From NCBI GenBank assembly GCA_019279435.1, contig JAAALK010000287.1, forward strand, positions 15,810,162 through 15,874,161: 64,000 bases of DNA, written 5' to 3'. Of this stretch, positions 30,300-42,566 are shown one piece after another. The DNA is from Zizania palustris (Eukaryota > Streptophyta > Magnoliopsida > Poales > Poaceae). The translations under genes and the position numbers were made by a program. The notes under the pieces are model-generated. The model did no database searches and was not told where the DNA came from. It saw nothing but the letters and a program-made list of their open reading frames with translations. Position 1 is the stretch's first letter, and the number at the start of each line of letters is the position of its first letter.

Positions 30300-31964
30300 A
30301 CGACTTCTTGGCCTTTGTCCGCCAAGGGCTCCAGAAGTTCCCGGAGGCCTATTCGTTGCTCCAAGAAAGGAGCCAACAGAGGGAGCCAGGATAGGGCCTG
30401 GCGATCGTCTACCACGGCCTCCTCCTCCAAATTGCTCATCAAAGGATCTTTGGAGGAGGGCGTCCCATCAAGGCAGGGAAGGGACCGAAGCTCGTCATGC
30501 TCTTACCCCTCCCCAGCACAAACATCGGAGTAGGAACTCCGGTGGAGGTAGATCCTCCTTCGACCGATGCCCCCTCAGCCGGAACTGCTTCGACCGAGAC
30601 AGCTCCAATCGTCGAAGCTGCTATGTCCGCTGGAGCCTCAACTCCAAGAGAAGCTGAAGCTCCATCGGTGATCGGAGCTATGCTACTCCTCGATGCACCT
30701 ACAAAAATTAAGGTATTCAGTGAATATTTGTGGGTAATAGTTATTGCAGGAATTGTAAAGGCAAAAGCTTCGAAGTATACCTTCGTCTGTGCCTTGGGGG
30801 ACAATTGTGGGGTCCTCCAGAACTTTGTACATTCGAAGGTACTCTTCGAGGTCATCCACCGAAGTCTGTTCCGGTGCAGTCGCTACAGGCACCCTAATCT
30901 CCGGTAATATCACCCTGGCCACGGGCGAGTTGGGAATAATTGCCTCAAGCTCTGAGCTCGCGGCGACGGGCTCGGAGGTGCGTGTTGTATCTGCTACAAC
31001 AGCTGCTTGAGAAGAAGCTCCGGCTATGCCTTGGGACTCGTCCTCGCTGTCTTCGACAAGATAATCCTCAAGGGCCTTCCCCATTTGGACCTCGAAGCCT
31101 TTATTTCTGGAGTCTTCCAAAGACGAGCTCCAAATGCCCAGGGAGGAAGGCGAATACACCGGAGTCGGTTGAGGAGGAGGCTTCGACGTTTTCTTCCCCT
31201 TCTTGACGGGGGTCTTGACGGCCTTCTTGGAAGGCTCTATAGTGGCTTTCCTCTTTCGAGGAGACACTCCAGTCGAGTCGAAGTCTGGCAGAGGTGGAGG
31301 CTCCATTCCTAGAGCCCTCCACACTCTGTTGAAGCGCTCTCAGCTTCCTACCAGCTCCACCCTTCATTGTTTCTCCGCCACCGTAGGGGCTCCGAGCACC
31401 CGTTCGGTGTCCTTTGCTATCTGCTCCGGAGCTAGCGCCAAAGGAGCCGCTGAAAAGAGGTAGCATTTTATAAGTATGTTATCTATTTCCTAATATATTA
31501 TTGCACGAAGATCGAAGATTTACCTAGGCTTCGAAGCTCTCCCTCTGAAGCGTTTTGAAACTCTATCGGCCAGTCGGCTCCGAGAGGCGGGATCCAGAGG
31601 GCGATGAATTCCTCCGCCAAATCCTGCATGCTCATGCGGCTAGCTATCGAAGAAAGCAACCCAAGACACGTTGAGAGCAGGCTTGGGTTCGGAGTAACTT
31701 CGGCCTCGTTCTGGAACCAAATCTCTTGAAGAGGCCTACGAAGCTGGAGTCTTCTGTGACCTCGGCGTAAAACCACCGAAGGATCCAGTTGGTATACCAC
31801 CGGTTGTTGATGACCTTCACTGGAAAATGTTGTGCATGCTCCTTCCAAAGCTGGAAGTTGACACTTCCGAAGGCTGTCAACACTTTGGTATCTCCGGGTC
31901 CGTCCTGTGGCTTCGGTTGGCAGGTGGCTTCGTGGGTGGCGGCGAAGATCTCCGATCTTCCTTC
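30300..31964 (-). pseudogene. Tat-1 antisense gene, middle part (end of exon 1, exon 2, start of exon 3)
   Basis: The exon 1 end (31964-31524, donor CTAG|GTAAAT), exon 2 (31449-30781) and the start of exon 3 (from 30698, acceptor TTTTTGTAG) sit at the same places as in Tat-2. Encoded stretches such as INNRWYTNWILRWFYAEV and SMQDLAEEFIALWIPPL are clearly homologous to Tat-2 exon 1. There are frame changes in exon 1 near 31740. The exon is cut at 31964/31965 by a solo LTR and exon 3 at 30299/30300 by Tat-2. Confidence 0.85.
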
Positions 31965-33693
31965 CGAGAAACCATGTTGAAGAATATGGTTTTGATATTC
32001 CAGATGTGATGAGTGATTGTCAACGGAAGTCAAAGGAAGGGAGAGATGAAGACCTGCCGAGTTTGAGGCGCATGTGACTCAGGTACACGGGCAGCGAGCG
32101 ACAGCCGGGCAGAGGAGCCGCGGAGTCGGGCTGGCCCAATCCAGGTACATGGCTAGGAGCAGCAGATGATCCACTGGTTTGTTGACTGGGTTTGACTCAG
32201 GTACACGGGCGGCGAGCGATTGCCGGGCTGAGGAAGCTGCGGGGTCGGGTCGACCTAATCCGGGTACCCAGTGCGAAGACGGTGGACGCTTTGTCAGTTT
32301 CGGCGTAAAATTGACAATCTATGATTAATTCGTTTTTAGGATATTAATATTTAGTTTTTAAGTTTAGAATATTTTTATTTGTGTCACGTGATTTTTCTAA
32401 GAATATTTTAGTAATTTTAGAAATTTATTTTAGAGTCAGTTTATTTTACCCGAGGGTAAATTAGTCCTTTCATGTATTAGGAGTCGCCTATAAATAGGCC
32501 CCTATCCCCCTGGGGATAGATGACTGTTATTCTTAGATCAATCTATAGTCCACAGATTATTTTCGACGAGTGTGAGTTTTTTGATTTGTTAATATTCCGT
32601 CGCCACCGCAGTAGCAACATCGTGCACCAGCAGCGGGGAAGCAGAGGTCGGCATGCAGCTTGCAGCTTGAGACAGCAGCAGTCAAGCGGAGGGCCCCACG
32701 ACGTGCGCCCATAGGACATGCAGGGGCACGCATGCGTCGTGCGTCAGCGGCGACCAGGCGCAAGCCTTGCCAGGCGGGCCCACGACGGGAATCTCACGGA
32801 GCCACCAGCGCGCACGCCCACGGCATTGCCTTCAGTTTCTCATGGCTGAATTTTTTGTGGCGTTTTGCTTTGATTCTCGCATGCGGTGATCGAGGAAGCA
32901 GAAGCGGCAAGGATTCCTTGCGCCTGCATTCCACACAGCAGAGCGGGCCCACGGGAACACAGTTTGCACGGCTGCCGAGACGCTCGCTCACGCAAGATTT
33001 TGTTTTCACACTGAGAATAATTTTTAAGCGAGTACGACACACGGATCTGCAACTACCGCCCGAATTTTTCTGCGCACGGCGATTCAAACGGCGATACATG
33101 TAAGTTGTTTATCCCCTATTTTTTAATTTGTTAGTTATTTCGTAGTTAATCTTTATCTGCTAGTTTTATTAGTATTAGCATAAAAATTAATCTCGTAGTT
33201 AACTTTTTAATCTGTTAAATTGTTATTACTTATCTCGTATTATTTCTTTAAATAGATTTGTTTAATCTGTTCATATAAAAGAAAAGAAAAATTTATTAGT
33301 CGTGATAATTTTTCTTTCTCTCGCGTGAAATATTTTTAGGTTATTTCTGAATTAATTTTTCGGTGATCCATATTTTATTCAGTTAATCAGTATTTTATTT
33401 TAAACTGCAATCTGATCAGTTTATTAGGATATTTAGTGTTTTGAATCACGTCATTAAATATTTCTAGTACCCATTTTATATACTGCGGTATCTTTATTTA
33501 GTTTATATTTAATATCATCTTAATTAGGACACCGGTCATTTTTAGTCTAGACAACTTTAATTCCAGTAATTTGTTTTGCTAATATTATTTGTCTGGTTAA
33601 TTTTGGTTGGGGGTTGGGATTAGATTATAGTTTAGCAAGAAATTTTTAGGCGCCCATTCACCCCCCCCTCTGGTCGCTACTTTCGGTCCTACA
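31965..33693 (+). mobile_element. Solo LTR, SIRE-A-related family (1729 bp)
   Basis: It begins (T>C)GAGAAACCATG and ends CGGTCCTACA, flanked by the perfect duplicate ccttc (31960-31964 and 33694-33698). The U3 part is the inverse-orientation relative of the SIRE-A LTR, with the same duplicated acacgggcagcgag segments. A TATA box, TATAAATA, is at 32489-32496. It has no gag, pol or TTCGAA block. It is most simply a recombination product of a full element. It interrupts Tat-1 antisense exon 1 between residues matching EGCEG and RSEIF. Confidence 0.93.
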
Positions 33694-34103
33694 CCTTCGC
33701 ATCCTTCGGGCCGAAGAGCCCATTCGAAGATCGTCAGTGTTGCAATAGCGTTGGGGGACAACTGAGGCAAGGTAATGTGGAACATTTCCAGTACCTCTGA
33801 TAAGAAATTGATGGCAGGAAGTCCTAGTCTAGCTTCGAAGAATGCTTCGAAGACTACCACTTCTCCATTCCGCAGCTTCAGGGTCGACTCCGTTCCCGGG
33901 ACCCGAGTCCTTATTCCAGGGCCCAGCTTTACGGCCATTGCTTCTTCAATGGATTCTGCAGTACTCATTGATTGGCCGATGAGGAAGCTTTGTGCGATCG
34001 GCTTCTTGGATGTAGGGTGGAGCAATTGAGGGTTTTTAGGCCAAGAACCTCCTGGAGCTCCCGCCATGGCCGCTGCTGCTGAAGCCGCCCAAGCCTGCCT
34101 TTG
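33694..34103 (-). pseudogene. Tat-1 antisense gene, part of exon 1
   Basis: On the minus strand this encodes the Transposase_28-like core (EVVVFEAFFEARLGLP..LPQLSPNA) with good similarity to Tat-2. It is bounded on the right by the 3.26-kb solo LTR and on the left by the 1.7-kb solo LTR. I see no stop inside it, so this stretch was lost to insertions and not to point mutation. Confidence 0.85.
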
Positions 34104-37100
34104 TGTCACGCCCCGATTTAATAAATCAGGACCTTTATTGAAAATTCCATAGAAAATCAATAACAACAAGACGTTCATCATGCGACCACGTACAATACGA
34201 GCAATCATTCACGGTTCGTAGACCGTATTAGTACAAAAGTGAATAAAGATGAAGAGAAACTAATAAATCAAATGGTCCTAGATGAATGCCTTCTTCCAGT
34301 CTTGCCTTGACTGGGTCGCTACTCCAGACCTTCATCCTCCTCGTAGTAGACGAGCTCTGGTGGTGTAAGCCAACGGGGGTGAGTACAAACGTACTCAACA
34401 AGCCACCGGATGAAAATATAATGCAGAGTAATAACAAGGGAGATAGTGGCTAATTTTGCGGAAAAGCATAATTTGTAAAGCAATTAAGTGAGATCAATTT
34501 ATTAGTATTGAAATGTAAACATGTGTATGCATCATCATCTTTCTAACTCGAGGGGTACAGTCAGCCCCACCTCGCTCAACAGTCCTTACATGCCATGAAT
34601 AACTCAACCATTAAAACAATAGTAAACTAACTGCGAGTAGTCACACAACCCGCCCTTGACCGAGGGCTCGGCTTTTCGAAAAGATTGAATACTCTGATCA
34701 GAGGTGTACCACTGTACCCACAAGGCACACACTCATCACTTATACCAAAGTGTAACGAGATGACCCATACCTCGGGAACTCATGCCAAAACCTTCCATAT
34801 GATCCGCCTCGACCCGACAGCACCCTCTTATGGGTTTCATATGGTTTCCCGACGCGTCGAGCCTCACCATACCCCCCCCCCCCCCTTGAGCCACGTCGGT
34901 ACAAGTCACCCGCAGGTTGCCCCTTGCCCCCTCCACTATGGTGCATCGAGTCGGATTGTTCCATACTTTCAGTTAGGACTTACCCATTAGACTTGTGGTT
35001 GGTATGGAAGTGCTTTGCAACAGATCCCGCAGACCGGTCCTTATAGTGCCCTGGGTGCGACCAACCAATGCCCTAGCTTGCACCCGAAACCCACCATACT
35101 TATAACATAGCCAACTCCAACAGAGTCCAGAGACGAGAATAACGGGGAAATTCATATAACAGATTCCAACTATCTATGACTCATTCTTTTTTATCCTATA
35201 GCATTTGTGTCAATACATTGGACACTAGCTAATATAATATTTGTAGAGTGACAAGGAGTGTAGGCTCAATAAGCATGGCTTGGGTTTACACACAAGGACG
35301 GGGATCTAATTAAATATAAGTGTAGGGCTTGATATTTGACTAATGCAATATTATCCTATGAGTTATAGCGATAATTTATTAAAACATGGGATCAATGATA
35401 ATCAAAATGGGGGTTGTGACTTACCTTGATCAGCAAAGGGTGAAGGTGGAACCTCGGGATAGAACTCCGGCTCCTCGACGAACTCGTAGTCTTCTCGATA
35501 CGGAAAAATAAACATAGCATTCAATAAACAGATGAAACATCACAAAATATTAAACATAAAAGTGTTAGGTGTTTTAATATGTGAAATAAGGTTTTATATC
35601 TCTGAAGTTATGTGAAAAGCATTAAAGGTTAGTTTTCAAGGCATTTCCCAATTTATTTTATGAATTAATAATTTTATCCCTAAGGGGGTTTTATTCATTT
35701 AATTAATAAGATTATTTTGGGCAACAGGGACATATTGTTTTTATGGCATTAATGTGTAGAGAATAAAATTCTGAATTTAATAAAATTTGAATGGTGAAAT
35801 TTGGAGTTAAAATGAGCAAGTTATGAATTTTCAAAGTTTAAACATTTTTCTGGAATTTTATTTAAACAGAAATTGGGCTTTAGTCCACGGTGAGCCAGGC
35901 CCACGGTGGACTGGTTCACTATGCGCGTGGACCGGATTGATCTGGATCGTCCGATCTAGATCAAGCGGCTAGGTGCGAAGTGGGATCAGTTAAATGAAAA
36001 CAGACGGTCACGATTAAATTGCATCGAACCGGTATGCGTGGACGCACGAGATCGAGCGGGCGGTTTAAGTGGCGATCGATGGCCGAGAGGCCTTGATACC
36101 CTTTAATCAGTGCGCTCCGATCGTGATCGTGCGGCCAGGATTCAATCTGGCACGGCACGCGCGTAAGGGGGTACAGTACCCTTCGTCTCCGGTGACGGCG
36201 GGGCTCGGGTGCGGCGGCGATGGCGACGGCGAGGGCCTAGGGGCCTAGATCTTGGCGGGAATGGAACGAGGGAAGGACGGCGGTCATGACCGTACCTTCG
36301 ACGGCGATGATGGGCGATGGACGGCGACCGGCGGCGAGGGTAGACAGGGAGGACTTCTCGGGTGCTTGACGGCGCGGTGATCCGGCGGTCCTCTTGGCCA
36401 ACGGAGGCGTGGCCAAGGTCGGGTGGTCGACGATAGTCATGATGGTGGCAGTGGCGAGGACGGAGGGGTCTGGAGTCGACGGCGAACGGCGGCCAGAGGT
36501 GGAGCAGGAAAGGGAACCAAAAACGGAGTGAGGGCACTCTGGTTTCTCTCAAGCTCGGCTGCGGTGGTGTGGGCAGAGGGTGGTGCTCGGGTAGGGTTTA
36601 AATAGGGGGCTCACCGGCGCAAAACGGGAGGGGAACCGAGGGATTCCCATGATCTCCGTCGAGGGATTCCTAATTCACGGCCTAGCTTCTATATATGGAA
36701 AAACGCGTCGGGTTTAGATGGAAGGAGGTCGTCGGCGGTCGGGGAAGGTGATCCGAGGCGAATCTAGGCGAACGCGGGCGGCCGGCGGTGGGAAAACGGA
36801 AAGGGATCGCCAGGAAAGGAAGGGGGATCCCCTGCCAAGGAAGAAGACGAATCTGACAGGTGGGCTCCACCTGTCAGCGGGCGGACGGAAAAGAGAGCGC
36901 CGACCAGCGGGCCCTAGTGACCAGAGAGACAGAGGCGGGCGCGTGTGGCTGACGAGTGGGACCGAGGCGGGGCGCGGGTGTGAGAGAGAGGCGGGAGGCG
37001 GCGCCGATAGGCGGGTCCCGCTTGTCAGTGGCACGCGGCTGGACTGGGCCGGGCTTGGGGCAGTTTGGAGGTTGGCGGCCCATTAGGATTTAAATTGTTT

Positions 37101-37359
37101 TTGATTTAAAATAAATCCAGTAATTCATTTATTTGTTTAAGGGTTGAAGCACTGTTGATAAAAATTTGTAAAAATTCCTAAAATTATATCTTGGTTTCTA
37201 GTTTCTATGGTAAATTTTTCAAGTCCAAATTCTGAATATATCTCCCTGTTTGGCTTTAATAGGGCTCTTTTAGGATTTTTCTTAAATTAATAATTCCAGA
37301 AATTCTTTGGATAATATATTTCTTTTATTTTATTCACTTTTAAATCTTGGGATGTTACA
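34104..37359. mobile_element. Solo LTR of a long-LTR element (3256 bp)
   Basis: The ends are TGTCACGCCCCG and GGGATGTTACA, with the perfect duplicate ctttg at 34099-34103 and 37360-37364. There is no gag-pol, primer site or internal second LTR. A C-run lies at about 34871-34885. Length and termini recall the long LTRs of Del/Tekay chromoviruses, probably on the minus strand, but the family is not proven. Stretches around 36150-36560 and 36690-37080 are GC-rich and give long spurious frames. Confidence 0.8.
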
Positions 37360-37412
37360 CTTTGCACCAAGGTACTCGCTACCGCTAGCACGGTCGTGCC
37401 GGTCCTATCCAT
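37360..37412 (-). pseudogene. Tat-1 antisense gene, start of exon 1
   Basis: ATG at 37412 opens a frame that runs to the insertion edge and continues in phase at 34103, as in Tat-2. A TATA-like TATAAAT lies at 37518-37512. Confidence 0.75.
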
Positions 37413-37912
37413 GAGTTGGTCGCTCAAAATGTTAAGGGGAAATTTGGAGGTTGAAGAAAGAGAGCTTCGGAAATTAGGCTCCGTAAAAATTTTCGGTGGG
37501 CTTCGCCCCCCATTTATAGCCTTTCCGCTAGCTACTACGCCTCGGTCGCGTTCACATTGCAGGTTCGACTTCTGTCGCTGACAGGTGGAACCAGGAAGTG
37601 AAAAGGTGTGAACTCACGGTAAAATTTCGACGGTTACCTTTTTTGGGAGCATAATGGCAGCTTGAAAGGTAACGGCTCAAAATTAACGGCTCTTCACGAC
37701 GTTCCGCCTCTGTAACGGTTCACTTCCCTGCAAACTGTTCACACAACAGTCTCAACTCGAAGTTTTCATCGGAGATACTTCGATGTCAAATACCCTTCGA
37801 ATAACTATAACACCTTCAAATTTCTCTAAGTCCCTGAATATGAAAATATTCCTTGTGTATACTGCTTTCCTGCCATACAGGTTAAATTGGAGAAGCGTAT
37901 TCGAGGGGCTAC
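37413..37912. other. Tat-1 antisense promoter region and polypurine tract
   Basis: Non-coding. It contains the antisense TATA box (37512-37518) and, at its right end, gaggggctac, the polypurine tract for the 3' LTR. Confidence 0.6.
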
Positions 37913-38409
37913 TGTTGGGAGAAAATACTTCATCCTTAGGACTTTAGAAATCAACAGTCAAAGATAAATTCATCAGCCTCAAAGTTTGTGTTCATCTCCG
38001 GAGATGATGAAGTTTCTAAGTCGAAGGATACTTCGGCTTCATGTTTCGAAGGTATCCTCTGGATGCTCCGAAGCTACAGTGGAAAACAGCAAGACTGATA
38101 AGACGTCTGCCTTATCTACCTTCTCCGGGTAGATTTTACTATTTTAACCCTCTTCGGGGTACCGAATAATTTCCACTATGTTAGTTGTAATTAAGGGATA
38201 AATAGGTCTTTTCCTTAAACTTTTTACCTATAAATACCCCCCTTCTTTTTACCCTGTAATAGACATCAAATACTCAGTTATTCAATACACAACTTTGGAC
38301 TACTTTGAGTTGTTATCCTATTCAAAGGCTCGAAATAGTTCTCAACACAAATTCTCTGTTTTAGTTCCTAATCTTCAAGAACCTATTAGCGTAATCTTTT
38401 ACGCCAACA
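37913..38409 (+). repeat. Tat-1 3' LTR (497 bp)
   Basis: It begins TGTTGGGAGAAAA and ends ACGCCAACA like Tat-2, with a shared TATA region (cctataaatacccccc, about 38230) but many differences. The expected target duplicate would be atcag (38410-38414); the other copy is off-window. Confidence 0.9.
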
Positions 38410-39638
38410 ATCAGGTTCGAAGCAATCCCTTCCTGTTTTTGTAAGTTGTATTTCTAATCTTTGTAATCCCCTCCTATATACTAGATTTTTTTCTTCTAAT
38501 TTGAAGTATGTGATTCTCTCGCTTATTTCTAAAAAAAAAGTTCTTCTGTATTTTATTATTTTTGAGCTATTATAAAAACACTACCTTAGTTCGTCTGTCA
38601 ACTAAATACTTTTGAAAAGTAAAATATAGCTAATGCGTAATTTTGCCCCCTGGACAATCTCACTTGAAAACACAAAAATTGGAGGGAAGAAAAATCTGGG
38701 GGAAGGAGAGGGAAGAACTGCAGCTGGAAGAAACGGCAGCTTGGCCGGTTCCCTTGGATTCTTTCCTCCGTTGTTTTTTGTATATTAGTTTGTAAAAGAA
38801 AGGAAATTGGGAGTAATTAAATATTTTTTGCTGGATTGTTACTTCTGGTAGGATTGCTTTCACGTCATTATCCGGAGGGGAGCAAGATCCCTTCTTCCCT
38901 TCTTTAACTTCTCTCCCTCGCTTAAAGATCCTCTTGTCCATTTGTTTGCCTTCTCTCTTGTTGATTCAGTCAGCGCAGCGGTGGCGAGGAAGCTGGCCGG
39001 AGGGTGATCGGGTGGTGAGCTTGATCCGAAGGAACCATCAGCCTCGTCGTCGTGGTGTTGGAATCTTTTCCGCCAAGAACCTGCCTTGATGTTGCAGGGG
39101 TGTCCTCCAGTCTTGCCGAGCATCCAGGTGAGGTGGCTTGCCTTCGCCTGATTGAGCAACTCGATTTCAGTTCACGATTGTTCATGCGTGCTCATTTGTT
39201 CGAGTCAAATTCTTAAGTCAAAAGAATTCGACCTGCATCTTTGGGCAAGATCCAATCGCTGTGATTCGTCTCCTGGCTCAAATCAAGGATTCTGTCGAGG
39301 AATTGCACAATCGTCTCCCTCCTCAAATCTCGCTGTGATTAGTAGTGATGCTTTCTTTGTTTGCCATGGACATTCCGTTTACTTCGACGTTTCTTGCAAA
39401 ACTGAGCAACACGCATTGCTTGTAGAAATAGGATATTAGTCCTATTTTTTGTTCTTTTTTGAACTTATATTTAACTAGTGCTGATGAACTTGTTTTTTTA
39501 GATTTGCATTTATGTCACACATAAATTTGTGGAATTTTCTTTTTTTGTCTCATATGAGTAACATGTGACTCTTAGGTTCAATTGTTAAACACTGACCAAG
39601 AAATTTTCTGATGGCCAGCTTCTTAGCATGTGAGAGTA
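38410..39638 (+). other. Upstream region and probable 5' UTR intron of the unknown gene
   Basis: No frame of its own is credible. CATCCAG|GTGAGG at 39127/39128 is a good donor, and TTCTTAG at 39625-39626 (or GGCCAG at 39617-39618) a plausible acceptor just before the ATG. A spliced non-coding first exon ending at 39127 is therefore likely, and the minus-strand frames here are shadows. Confidence 0.45.
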
Positions 39639-41559
39639 ATGGCGGCTGCTGAAACAAGGGCAGCTTGGCAACGTGCTGCTAACCGCTGCTTGGTTCATGA
39701 GGACGCAAAGAGAGCACCAAAACTGGGCTGCTGCCCGCCGCCTGTGCAACAGCATGAGACGAACAGTGCAAGTCCTACAAATCTTCAAGACTGCCATATC
39801 CCTAACTTTATGCCGTTAAACTGGAATGCAATGAACTCCAATCTGCCAAAAAACACTCATTGGTGGCTTCAGTTGCAACCCAGTTTCGGGTGCCAGAATG
39901 TGCTTGCTAGGGAGGACCTGAATTATGTAGGTGGGGAAGTTGGTCTAAAGAAAGGGGAGAGTTTTGTGCCAGTGTGCAAACTTGAGGACAGGAATCCGAA
40001 GAAAACAGCGGATCCTTTTGAGCCTCCATGGACTGTTTCAACAGCTTTTATGAAGCAAACATATGAAACAGGTTTTGAAGAGCTCAAGAGTCTTCCTGGC
40101 TATTCTGAAATGACTCTCAAATGCAGAGGAAGTGCCACCAGCTATCTCTATGAGGATAAAGAATTTATGGACTTCAAAACTTTTGATCCTTTGTATCCAA
40201 AGAAACCACAATTAATGGCATGTTATGAGATGGACGGACCTTGGCAAGAAAACAAGAAATCTCGGCCATGGTGGCAGGTAGCTGATGCAGATGGTTTGGC
40301 TTCCCTAGTTGCCGAAAGAGCAATGCAGAACATTGAAAAAAATGAGCTACCAAGACCCACCCAACATTTTAATGAGGCAGAATTGAACAGACATGAAAAC
40401 AAGGATGATTATGGGCAGTCATCGCCTTATGCTGACAAAGAATCACATCCTCCACAGTATGACACTATGCTATGCAGCTATAGCAATAATAGCATTTTAA
40501 GCACAAATGAGACAAATTCATCTGATGGTGGAGGCTGGCAACAACGTCAAAAAACCGATGCACATGAGTATGTTATATTCTTTCATAATTTCTGGAACTC
40601 ATTCTGATTTTGCAGTGTCTTCCTTTCTGGATTCACACCATCCTAATTCTTAATACGTCATTGTTTCAGAAAGAGAAAGGAGTAATTGGTATTTACTCGG
40701 TATCTAACATAAGAGTAATATGTGGTCTAACAGATGATTATGTGATAACAAGTAGGTGTGCCCATTCCTTGTATACTGCCCAGTAGATGCACTTTTAGAA
40801 CACTGAAGTTTGCATTACGTGGCTAAATCTTATGACCTACTATTTGCAGACATCATATTGCAGAACTAGTTATTGTGAAAATAAAGAAACACACTGTTAA
40901 TTCCAATTTGTATATGCTTGTGAATTTTTTCATTCCCTATAAAAACAGAAGGTAATGATAGTCATATGCATGCCTCCTTTACCAGCCCTGGGAAGCTCTA
41001 GTCTCCAGAATAAAGATACCCTTTTGTTTGTCCAAGCTTCTTTCTGAGCCCATATATTGACATAATCACATTTGCATGCAGGGGTGCACAAGATTCTTAC
41101 AGTTCTAATAATAGCACACCAAGTGACAAGCCAACGTATCGGAACGCGACTGAGAGGGCTCAGTTGTTGGATGCGCTCCGCCATTCACAAACACGAGCTA
41201 GGGAGGCTGAGATGGCTGCCAAGAAAGCTTATGATGAGAAAGATCATGTCATCAAGCTGTTGTTCCGTCAGGCTTCCCATCTCTTCGCATGCAAGCAATG
41301 GCTGAAAATGCTGCAGCTGGAGAACATATGCCTCCAGCTCAAGTTCAAGGAGCAGCAACTAGCAACCATGTTCCCAGAACTCCCCTGGATCATTCTCAAA
41401 GAAAAGGTGCCACCAGGACAAGAACGGAAAGATGGAACAAGGAAGAAAGGCAGGAAGCAGGTCAAGGATGGTCACCTCCGCAGGGCTGTAATGTTTGCAG
41501 TTGGTGTAGGCATCGTTAGCGCTGGGTTGCTTCTTGGCTGGCTGCTGCCCAGGTTGTAG
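39639..41559 (+). CDS. Plant protein of unknown function, tail-anchored, 468 aa
   Basis: Exon 39639-40567 and exon 41082-41559 are joined across a GT..AG intron (40568-41081); the 2+1 codon split keeps the frame. The start is the first ATG after the acceptor; the open codons before it are GTG AGA GTA. Conserved-looking Trp-rich motifs (NTHWWLQLQPSFGCQN, RPWWQVADADGLASLVAERA) fill exon 1. Exon 2 has a Lys/Glu/Leu-rich helix likely to form a coiled coil, a basic stretch, and a final hydrophobic segment (AVMFAVGVGIVSAGLLLGW) ending five residues from the C-terminus. This predicts a tail-anchored membrane protein. I do not recognise the family by name. No stop or frameshift is present. It converges on the THO6-like gene. 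Confidence 0.85.
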
Positions 41560-42566
41560 GTTCCACCATCATCAATCACCATGACTAGATAAAGCTTCAG
41601 ATGTGTGTTTCATGAGGTAGAAGAATTAAGATCATACTCTTAGAACCCATTCATATATGTTCTGTTGATTTGGAAGCCTTGCTGATGATATTTTCATATC
41701 TTCATGTATATAGGTAGAATTTGCTGTATATATAGCCAGAAACTGGGTACTTCACTACTTCTGCATGTTGTATGCGTTTTTCTGAACTTTGTACATATAT
41801 GGGTCAGTGGTGGTGAACTTGGAAAAAAATCCGTCGACATCAACAATGTATAAATCAAGTACTGCAATTTGATAGTTCTGGATTAGTCAGCTTTTGTTTG
41901 TCTTTGTAAATGTTGTCTTAGCAAGTTTGAGATAATGTGAGTTTCTATTAGCCAAACTGGTGTTTTTCCAAGAAAACGATCTTTCGATCTTCGTTGTTTT
42001 TCTGACGACAAACTGACAGGCAGGTAAATCACCTGGATTCTGGGATAGAAGTGAACCATGCCCAGCTTTCAGCTCACACACTTGGTACCAATATTGCAGT
42101 CAATATATCTCAGACATAGTCCAATCTGCAGCTTCTCTACCGTGGCTCCTCCCAACTACCCTCTACATACAGTCACAATCTGCATCATCCAACAATCCAA
42201 CAGTGCGGAGCTTCCTCCAATATACATCGGATCAAAATTCAACGGTGTGAAGAGATCGACTGCCCCTTGCAGTCGGCTTATTCTAATCTGAGGGCCATTT
42301 CATGGCTGCGTGGTGCGTGCTATGAAAATCAGCGGAATAGTACGCCAAAAGCGAAAGAATGCAGCACGTAAAACGGGGGAATGGATCTGGCGCCATCTCT
42401 GTGACAACAGCAACTGCTGGCACAATTGTGAAGCACATCATCAGTTAGCACATTGCAGAACTATTGTTACAGCTGAAAAGCTCCCAAAGTCAGTAGAGTA
42501 CGATTAAACCTTTGAAGTGTGTTTCTACACAATATCAGGAGTGCTTAGCTACATGTGAACAGATCA
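41560..42566. other. Convergent intergenic region
   Basis: It lies between the stops of the two convergent genes and must hold both 3' UTRs. AT-rich runs are present near 41690-41810, but I identify no gene or mobile element. Confidence 0.5.

Noticed and set aside
36142..37086. Arg/Pro-rich frames in the 3.26-kb solo LTR
   Set aside because: These are GC-rich compositional frames without conserved motifs, inside an LTR bounded by target duplicates.
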